Below, in pieces: positions 34,480 to 39,662 of a stretch of 39,662 nucleotides of DNA; the stretch's first letter is position 1, and each line of letters starts with the position of its first letter. The translations under genes and the position numbers were made by a program. Source of the DNA: Parabacteroides sp. (GTDB lineage Bacteria > Bacteroidota > Bacteroidia > Bacteroidales > Tannerellaceae). The DNA is taken from NCBI GenBank assembly GCA_028689545.1, contig JAQVCX010000021.1:1-39662 (forward strand), read 5' to 3'. The notes under the pieces were generated by a model. The model made no database searches, had not been told where the DNA came from, and saw nothing but the letters and a program-made list of their open reading frames with translations.

Positions 34480-34508
34480 ATTTATGAGTATAAGATTAGA
34501 TTAAGCCA

Positions 34509-34516
34509 CAAAGATA
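34509..34516 (-). promoter_or_regulatory. Candidate -7 box of the GH76 gene
   Basis: On the minus strand this reads TATCTTTG, an exact TAnnTTTG match, about 30 bases upstream of the GH76 ATG. It lies just outside the inverted-repeat element that begins at 34561. Confidence 0.5.
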
Positions 34517-34560
34517 GGTGATCTTTTTGAACTTCGCTTAAACTTAGTACCTTTGATGTT

Positions 34561-35066
34561 CCTTTTGGCTTGATCCAAAAGGAACCGAAAAGATCAAGGC
34601 TTCACCTGCCTCGCTACTTCGCGTCCTACGTTCGCTGTCGTCTGCGAACTCGCTTCGCTCAGACAGCGCAGCCTCCGGGCGCTCACTGCGGTCGCTCCGC
34701 TTAACGCTCGGCAGCTGAGGCCGGATCAAGGAAGCGGAGCTTCCTCCTAGGATGGCCGATACCGCCTGTCATAAGGAGATGGAGGAGGGGGGGATGAGAC
34801 CGGACAAAGGGAGCAAGGCTTCCTCCTGGGATAGCCGATACCGCCTGTCGTATAGGTGACGGTATCGGCCATCCTAGGAGAACGCTTTGCGTTCTATGAA
34901 AGGCCTCATCGGGTGAACGTCAGCGTAGGGGGAAGACGGAGCGGCCCGGAAAAATCCGCTGTCTGAGCGTAGCGAGTTTCGGATTTTTCAAGGGAAGTCT
35001 TCCCCCGGAGCAGTGAGCCCGGTGCAGCCTTGATCTTTTGCTACTTTTGGATCAAGCCAAAAGTAG
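34561..35066. repeat. MITE-like inverted-repeat element, about 506 bp
   Basis: Terminal inverted repeats of about 40 bp lie at 34561-34601 and 35026-35066. Both contain CTTTTGGCTTGATCCAAAAG, itself a palindrome, and AAAAGATCAAGGCT. Nested inverted repeats occur inside: CTCGCTTCGCTCAGACAGCG near 34651 against its near complement near 34960, and a perfect 20-bp pair at 34744-34763 and 34861-34880 (CTCCTAGGATGGCCGATACC). A third, direct copy of the last motif lies near 34824. There is no transposase or credible ORF. It fills most of the 692-bp gap between the divergent GH76 and carboxyltransferase genes. It is probably a non-autonomous mobile element or structured repeat. Confidence 0.7.
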
Positions 35067-35171
35067 GGAGTAACCTCCGCGGAAGTTAAAGACTGATCTC
35101 CGCGGAACTAAATCTGTTTAGATCGTGTTATATAAACGGATATAGATTAATACGATTTAAATCAATTGGGT

Positions 35172-36743
35172 ATGGTACGTAAATTATTGATTCGTGATCT
35201 GACCCTTCGCGATGGTCAGCAATCGGCGTTCGCTACAAGAATGTCTCAAGCGCAAATAGACCGTGTGCTTCCTTATTATAAAGACGTAGGCTTTTATGCC
35301 ATGGAAGTATGGGGTGGGGCGGTTCCCGACTCCGTGATGCGCTATCTGGACGAGAGCCCTTGGGATCGGCTGGAGATTATCAAGGAGAAAACAGGGAACG
35401 TCTCCAAGCTATCCGCCCTGTCTCGTGGCCGTAATTTATTTGGCTACAATCCTTATCCCGACGAGATTATAGAAGGCTTTTGCCGTAACTCGATTCGTTC
35501 CGGTATCGATATCATGCGTATTTTCGACGCTTTGAACGACGTGGATAACGTGAAGTCTACCATCCGCTACGTGAAGAAATACGGGGGGAAGGCCGACTGT
35601 GCCATCTGTTATACGATAGATCCGTATCATTCTCCGGTGGAGCGTATAATGGCCGCCCTGCATGGCCACCCCTTGCACAAGCCTGTTTTTACGAACGAGT
35701 ACTTCTTGAACAAGGCCCTCCAGCTGGAGTCGCTGGGCGCTGATATGATCACCATAAAGGATATGAGTGGGCTGATTCCTCCGGCTCGTACGGCGGGATT
35801 AGTGCGGTTATTCAAGAAGAGCCTGAAAGTGCCGGTGGATTTCCATACGCATTGTACGCCCGGTTACGGATTGGCCTCGGTCGTATCCGCCATTATCAAT
35901 GGGGCGGATATCGTGGATACGAATATCTGGAACTTCGCCGGGGGGCCAGCCGCTCCCGCCATAGAGCTAGTCTATATCTTCTGCCAGAAATTGGGTATAG
36001 AGCTGGATCTTGATATGGACGCGATCGCTAAGATCAACAAGGAGCTATTGACGATCCGCAAAGAGCTTTCCGCGTTCGATACCTCGAAGAGATTCCCGAG
36101 GCCCTTTAATCCCGTAGAGGATAGTTTCCCCGCCGAGATCGATCGCTTTTTCAACGCCGCTATCGAGGCCGCCCGGAAAGACAAGGAAGACGATTTGCTG
36201 TCTTATTGCCACGCCATCGAGGAGTATTTCGAGTTTCCCGAGCCGAACGAGCTGGTGAAGAAGGCGCAGATCCCGGGAGGTATGTACACGAATATGGTCG
36301 CCCAGTTGAAGCAATTGGGGCAGATCGACTTACTGGAGAAGGCGATGTCCTTGATCCCGCGTGTACGGATGGATGCCGGCTTGCCTCCGTTGGTGACACC
36401 TACGAGCCAGATTATCGGGGCGCAAGCGGTTTCCTGCGCGTTGGATGAGCTGAAAGGCCGCCCGATGTATAGCAATCCTTCCAATCAGTTCGTCGCCTTG
36501 GTAAAAGGAGAGTATGGCAAGACCGCTGTCCCGATCGATCCGGCATTCCGGTTGAAAATAGCCGGCGTACAAAACGAGGTGCCTTACGACGGTTCTCATT
36601 ATGTGACGCAAGAGAATCCCGTATTGGAGGATTTGGGTGTGCCATTGGCCGAGAATGAGAAAGAGCTCCTATTGCTGGAGCTATTCCCCACGGTGGCCCG
36701 TACGTTTTTAACGAAGAGCAAGGAGCGAAAGGCGAGATCTTAA
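35172..36743 (+). CDS. Biotin-dependent carboxyltransferase subunit (OadA/PycB-like, no biotin domain)
   Basis: A 523-residue carboxyltransferase of the oxaloacetate decarboxylase alpha / pyruvate carboxylase B family. It moves CO2 between carboxybiotin and a 2-oxoacid, usually pyruvate/oxaloacetate. The HMGL-like TIM barrel (1-300) shows IRDLTLRDGQQS, FDALNDVDN, IKDMSGLIPP and HTHCTPGYG. The PYC/OADA domain (about 300-510) follows with IPGGMYTN and GLPPLVTPTSQIIGAQAV. The C-terminal biotinyl AMKM motif is absent, so a separate carrier protein is needed; none is adjacent. I chose ATG 35172 over a TTG six bases earlier. A strong terminator follows. Confidence 0.92.
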   Translation: MVRKLLIRDLTLRDGQQSAFATRMSQAQIDRVLPYYKDVGFYAMEVWGGAVPDSVMRYLDESPWDRLEIIKEKTGNVSKLSALSRGRNLFGYNPYPDEIIEGFCRNSIRSGIDIMRIFDALNDVDNVKSTIRYVKKYGGKADCAICYTIDPYHSPVERIMAALHGHPLHKPVFTNEYFLNKALQLESLGADMITIKDMSGLIPPARTAGLVRLFKKSLKVPVDFHTHCTPGYGLASVVSAIINGADIVDTNIWNFAGGPAAPAIELVYIFCQKLGIELDLDMDAIAKINKELLTIRKELSAFDTSKRFPRPFNPVEDSFPAEIDRFFNAAIEAARKDKEDDLLSYCHAIEEYFEFPEPNELVKKAQIPGGMYTNMVAQLKQLGQIDLLEKAMSLIPRVRMDAGLPPLVTPTSQIIGAQAVSCALDELKGRPMYSNPSNQFVALVKGEYGKTAVPIDPAFRLKIAGVQNEVPYDGSHYVTQENPVLEDLGVPLAENEKELLLLELFPTVARTFLTKSKERKARS

Positions 36744-36757
36744 GAGGGGTGATACGA

Positions 36758-36806
36758 GAAGGCTCTCCGGATGGTAAGCGAAACCATGGGGAGAGCCTTC
36801 TTTTTG
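36758..36806 (+). terminator. Rho-independent terminator after the carboxyltransferase gene
   Basis: GAAGGCTCTCC (36758-36768) pairs with GGAGAGCCTTC (36790-36800), with an inner ATGGT/ACCAT stem, followed by TTTTTGTTTT. It lies in the 95-bp gap before the convergent rpiB. Confidence 0.9.
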
Positions 36807-36838
36807 TTTTATGAAGTATGACCTTGTCCGGGTGTACC

Positions 36839-37270
36839 TTACAAGGGAATCTTGTCTATACGGCGTTGGTGGCGACCGCCCTCGAAAGGCGTATCTAGGA
36901 ATATCTCAACGATCTTCTTGGCTTCCTCCTTACTGATAAAACGACCGGGCATCGATAACACGTTCGCGTCGTTATGCTCGCGTGCCAGTTTGGCGATGTC
37001 CTCTTGCCAGCATAAAGCGGCGCGTACGCCCCGATGCTTGTTCAAGGTCATGCTAATGCCGTTTCCCGTACCGCAGACAGCTATTCCCGGATAAACCTCG
37101 CCCGCGTCTACGGCCTTGCCCATCTGATGGGCGAAATCGGGGTAATCGCAACTGTCAGTAGAATAAGTCCCGAAATCCTTGTAAGACAATCCCCTTTCAT
37201 CGAGGATTGTCTTTATATATTCTTTCAACTCAAAACCAGCGTGATCGCTGCACAAACCTACTATACCCAT
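36839..37270 (-). CDS. rpiB: Ribose-5-phosphate isomerase B
   Basis: A 143-residue RpiB/LacA/LacB-family isomerase that interconverts ribose 5-phosphate and ribulose 5-phosphate in the non-oxidative pentose phosphate pathway. Motifs: CSDHAGFELK at the N-terminus, catalytic Cys66 in VCGTGNGISM, and HNDANVLSMPGR. It begins 2 bases after the tkt stop, so tkt and rpiB form an operon with a shared pathway. The length is normal. Relatives act on allose 6-phosphate or galactose 6-phosphate, but the tkt linkage favours the ribose role. Confidence 0.96.
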   Translation of the reverse strand: MGIVGLCSDHAGFELKEYIKTILDERGLSYKDFGTYSTDSCDYPDFAHQMGKAVDAGEVYPGIAVCGTGNGISMTLNKHRGVRAALCWQEDIAKLAREHNDANVLSMPGRFISKEEAKKIVEIFLDTPFEGGRHQRRIDKIPL

Positions 37271-37272
37271 CT

Positions 37273-39303
37273 TTATGCTAATAATTCTTTTACTTGGTTA
37301 TAAACGTTCTTAGCCGTGAAGCCTAATTTCTCGTCGAGCACCTTGTAAGGGGCGGAGAATCCGAAGGACTCAAGCCCCCATACCTTACCGTTGGATCCTA
37401 CCAACCCTTCCAGGTTAACCGGAAGACCGGCGGTCAAGCCGAAAATCTTGCTTCCCGCGGGAAGGATGGATGCTTGGTATTCCTTGCTTTGTGAGCGGAA
37501 TAAACCCTCGGAAGGCACGGAAACGATACGAACCTTTATGCCGTCGGCACGAAGCAGGGCGGCACCTTCTACCAAAGTCGATACCTCGGAACCGGAAGCC
37601 AAAAGAATCACGTCCGCGTTAGCGTCCTCATTCACGATATAGGCACCCTTCTCCGCTTGCGAAGCCTCTTGATAACGGTTTTCCTTAGCGGGAAGGTCCG
37701 TGATATTCTGACGGGAAAGGATCAACGCGGTAGGAGTGCCGACGTTCTCCATCGCTAGTTTCCAAGCTACCGTTGTCTCCACAACGTCTGCCGGACGAAG
37801 TACCAGCATGGAGTTGTGTCCCTTATGATTCTTCAATTTCTCTAATAAACGAACTTGCGCCTCTTGCTCTACCGGCTCGTGCGTAGGTCCGTCTTCCCCT
37901 ACACGGAAAGCGTCGTGTGTCCAGATGAACTTCACGGGCTGCTCCATCAACGCGGCCATACGTAACGCCGGTTTCATATAATCGGAGAATACGAAGAACG
38001 TACCGCAAGCGGCGATCACGCCACCATGCAAGGACATACCGATACAGATGCAAGCCATGGAAAGCTCGGCTACACCGGCTTGGAAGAAAGCTCCGCTAAA
38101 GTCGCCTTTCACGAAAGCGTGGGTCTTTTTCAAGAAGCCGTCTGTCTTATCGGAGTTGGAAAGGTCGGCGGAAGCGACAACCATGTTTTCCACATGGGTA
38201 GCGAGTACGCCCAATACGGTAGCGGAAGCGGCACGTGTCGCTTGGTTCGCTTTCTGCTCGATAGCGGCCCAGTCTATCTCGGGAGCCTTGCCGGAGAACC
38301 ATTGCTCCATCTTGGCCGCCAAGTCCGGGTGAGCTTTCGCCCATACGTCTTTCACGGCGTAACGCTCGGCTACGATCACTTCCAGCTCTTTCGCGCGTTT
38401 GGCATATAACGCGGCTACCTCGGGAAGGATCGCGAACGGATGTTCCGGATCGCCACCCAGGTTCTTTATCGTTTCCGCGATGGAAGCTCCCGCCGCGGAT
38501 AAAGGTTGTCCGTGCGTAGATACCTTATTCTCGTAGCAGCTGCTATCAGCGCCGACAGCGCCCTTGCCCATTACGGTATTACCTATAATCAAGGTAGGTC
38601 TGGCGATCTCGGCCTTCGCCTCTTTCAGCGCCTCGCGGATCTCGTTTACGTCGTTACCGTTGATCTTGATAACTTTCCAGCCCCAAGCCTCGTATTTCAT
38701 GGCTACGTCTTCCGCGTCTACATCCTCTACCTTCGTGGATAGCTGGATATTGTTGGCATCGTAGAACATGATTAAGTTGTCTAGTCCCAAAGTCCCGGCG
38801 ATACGTCCGGCGCCTTGTGAGATTTCCTCTTGGATACCTCCATCGGAAATATATGCGTAAATCGTCTGGCTCATGACTTCCTCACCCAGACGTGCTTTCA
38901 AGAATTTAGCCGCGATAGCCGCGCCTACCGCGTAAGTGTGTCCTTGTCCCAGCGGACCGGACGTGTTTTCGATACCACGCATCACGTCTACCTCGGGGTG
39001 TCCCGGAGTAACGCTTCCCCATTGGCGGAACTGTTGAAGTTCATCCAACGTAAATTTGCCGCTTAAAGCCAGTACGGAATAAAGCATCGGAGACATATGC
39101 CCCGGGTCCAAGAAGAAACGATCGCGTCCTTCCCATTTAGGATTCTTGGGGTCGTATATTAAGAACTCTGAGAACAGTACGTTAACAAAGTCTGCACCAC
39201 CCATAGCGCCACCCGGATGTCCGGAGTTCGCCTTCTCCACCATTGACGCAGCCAGTATACGGATGTTATCAGCTGCTTTGTTCATTACTTGAATGTCGTT
39301 CAT
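37273..39303 (-). CDS. tkt: Transketolase
   Basis: A 676-residue thiamine-diphosphate enzyme that transfers two-carbon ketol units between sugar phosphates in the pentose phosphate pathway. The N-terminal cofactor domain has SGHPGGAMGGADF, GPLGQGHTYAVG, and a SDGGIQEEISQG version of the GDG metal/cofactor motif with Ser in place of the first Gly. The Pyr domain has THDAFRVGEDGPTHEP. The C-terminal domain closes the protein. Length and domain order are complete. A minus-strand TATCTTTG box is 30 bases upstream of the ATG. rpiB follows 2 bases after the stop. Confidence 0.97.
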   Translation of the reverse strand: MNDIQVMNKAADNIRILAASMVEKANSGHPGGAMGGADFVNVLFSEFLIYDPKNPKWEGRDRFFLDPGHMSPMLYSVLALSGKFTLDELQQFRQWGSVTPGHPEVDVMRGIENTSGPLGQGHTYAVGAAIAAKFLKARLGEEVMSQTIYAYISDGGIQEEISQGAGRIAGTLGLDNLIMFYDANNIQLSTKVEDVDAEDVAMKYEAWGWKVIKINGNDVNEIREALKEAKAEIARPTLIIGNTVMGKGAVGADSSCYENKVSTHGQPLSAAGASIAETIKNLGGDPEHPFAILPEVAALYAKRAKELEVIVAERYAVKDVWAKAHPDLAAKMEQWFSGKAPEIDWAAIEQKANQATRAASATVLGVLATHVENMVVASADLSNSDKTDGFLKKTHAFVKGDFSGAFFQAGVAELSMACICIGMSLHGGVIAACGTFFVFSDYMKPALRMAALMEQPVKFIWTHDAFRVGEDGPTHEPVEQEAQVRLLEKLKNHKGHNSMLVLRPADVVETTVAWKLAMENVGTPTALILSRQNITDLPAKENRYQEASQAEKGAYIVNEDANADVILLASGSEVSTLVEGAALLRADGIKVRIVSVPSEGLFRSQSKEYQASILPAGSKIFGLTAGLPVNLEGLVGSNGKVWGLESFGFSAPYKVLDEKLGFTAKNVYNQVKELLA

Positions 39304-39333
39304 TTTATCAGATGAATTATGTATTTAGTCGGA

Positions 39334-39341
39334 CAAAGATA
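39334..39341 (-). promoter_or_regulatory. Candidate -7 box of the tkt-rpiB operon
   Basis: On the minus strand this reads TATCTTTG, an exact TAnnTTTG match, about 30 bases before the tkt ATG. A T-rich TTTTTTTG (39345-39352 on the minus strand) lies just upstream, closer than the usual -33 spacing. Confidence 0.5.
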
Positions 39342-39375
39342 AGACAAAAAAATGAGACTGAGTGCAGAACGGTGC

Positions 39376-39662
39376 TTATACACCTATGTGTTTCTTCCTC
39401 CATTGAGCCGGTGGAAGTCCCTCTTCCTGGGTGAATAGGGTGGAGAAATGGGCATTGGAGGAGAATCCCGCATTTTCAACTATCTGTGGAATCGGCAATT
39501 CCGGCCGGTCAATCATCAGTTTTTTGGCCTCTTGAAGGCGTAGTGACGCGATCCACTGGTAGTAGGTGCAGCCATATTGTGTGTTGATGAAACCGGATAG
39601 GTAGGAACGGTTGGAACCTATTTGCAGGGCAATATCTCCCATGTTTATCTTGGGTTGCAGAT
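39376..39662 (-). CDS. AraC-family transcriptional regulator, C-terminal part (runs off window)
   Basis: The last 95 residues of a protein whose start lies beyond base 39662; the frame is open to the window edge, so the internal ATG at 39642 is not the start. Two helix-turn-helix motifs are visible: DIALQIGSNRSYLSGFINTQ, and IPQIVENAGFSSNAHFSTLF followed by TQEEGLPPAQWRKKH, the AraC/XylS signature. The N-terminal domain, and so the class (hybrid sensor, membrane-bound or effector-binding), cannot be seen. It is upstream of and in the same orientation as tkt, separated by 72 bases with tkt's own promoter. Confidence 0.88.
   Translation of the reverse strand, partial: LQPKINMGDIALQIGSNRSYLSGFINTQYGCTYYQWIASLRLQEAKKLMIDRPELPIPQIVENAGFSSNAHFSTLFTQEEGLPPAQWRKKHIGV

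Noticed and set aside
34544-34729. 61-residue minus-strand frame inside the MITE-like element
   Set aside because: Rich in Ser, Arg and Glu from repeated GC-rich sequence, lies across the terminal repeat, and has no motif.

Overview
The window looks like a chromosomal segment of a gut Bacteroidales bacterium, most likely Parabacteroides (P. distasonis-like). The reasons are a SusC/SusD pair driven by an ECF sigma/FecR module, GH97 and GH76 enzymes, serine-type sulfatases, a LytS/LytTR pair, an AAA-ATPase/PD-(D/E)XK family gene, and repeated TAnnTTTG -7 boxes, the Bacteroidetes promoter signature. Species assignment is inference. No rRNA, tRNA, transposase, integrase or CRISPR array is visible.

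Layout. (1) 1-1059, minus: 5' part of an AMP-forming acyl-CoA synthetase running off the left edge. (2) 1060-1826: a repeat-rich divergent intergenic region. (3) 1827-4172, plus: mtgA-lipB-dus, tightly packed. (4) 4129-8586, minus: a very large TamB-like protein that converges on dus and overlaps it. (5) 8737-10615, plus: tsaD, a 42-bp minisatellite, then pncC (CinA C-terminal domain). (6) 10612-11751, minus: GxDLY/SGNH esterase. (7) 11835-18182, plus: GH97 glycosidase, an outer-membrane beta-barrel protein, and a LytS-type kinase with its LytTR regulator. (8) 18188-18428: tandem array of 41-bp hairpin units. (9) 18472-20353, plus: NlpC/P60 lipoprotein and serS. (10) 20525-32027, plus: a polysaccharide utilization locus with ECF sigma, FecR, SusC, SusD and three sulfatases. 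(11) 32145-33362: AAA-ATPase family gene with an apparent in-frame loss of its nuclease core. (12) 33388-34479, minus: GH76 lipoprotein. (13) 34561-35066: MITE-like inverted-repeat element. (14) 35172-36743, plus: stand-alone carboxyltransferase subunit. (15) 36839-39303, minus: tkt-rpiB. (16) 39376-39662, minus: C-terminal end of an AraC-family regulator.

How the genes work together. The sigma/FecR/SusC/SusD/sulfatase block is a classic trans-envelope signalling PUL. The SusC carries an N-terminal STN domain that would signal to FecR and release the sigma factor. Three sulfatases with no glycosidase next to them point to a sulfated host glycan (mucin or glycosaminoglycan type). All three have Ser at the formylglycine position, so they need an anaerobic sulfatase-maturating enzyme encoded elsewhere. 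The GH97, barrel protein and LytS/LytTR genes form a second, separate surface/signalling group.

The most unusual material is non-coding: two tandem arrays of nearly equal period (41 and 42 bp), a 187-bp inverted-repeat element with an alternating purine-pyrimidine core, a roughly 506-bp MITE-like element, and an inverted repeat bracketing a promoter. Two coding oddities also deserve attention: the TamB membrane anchor lies upstream of the first canonical start codon, and the AAA/nuclease gene has an internal deletion.
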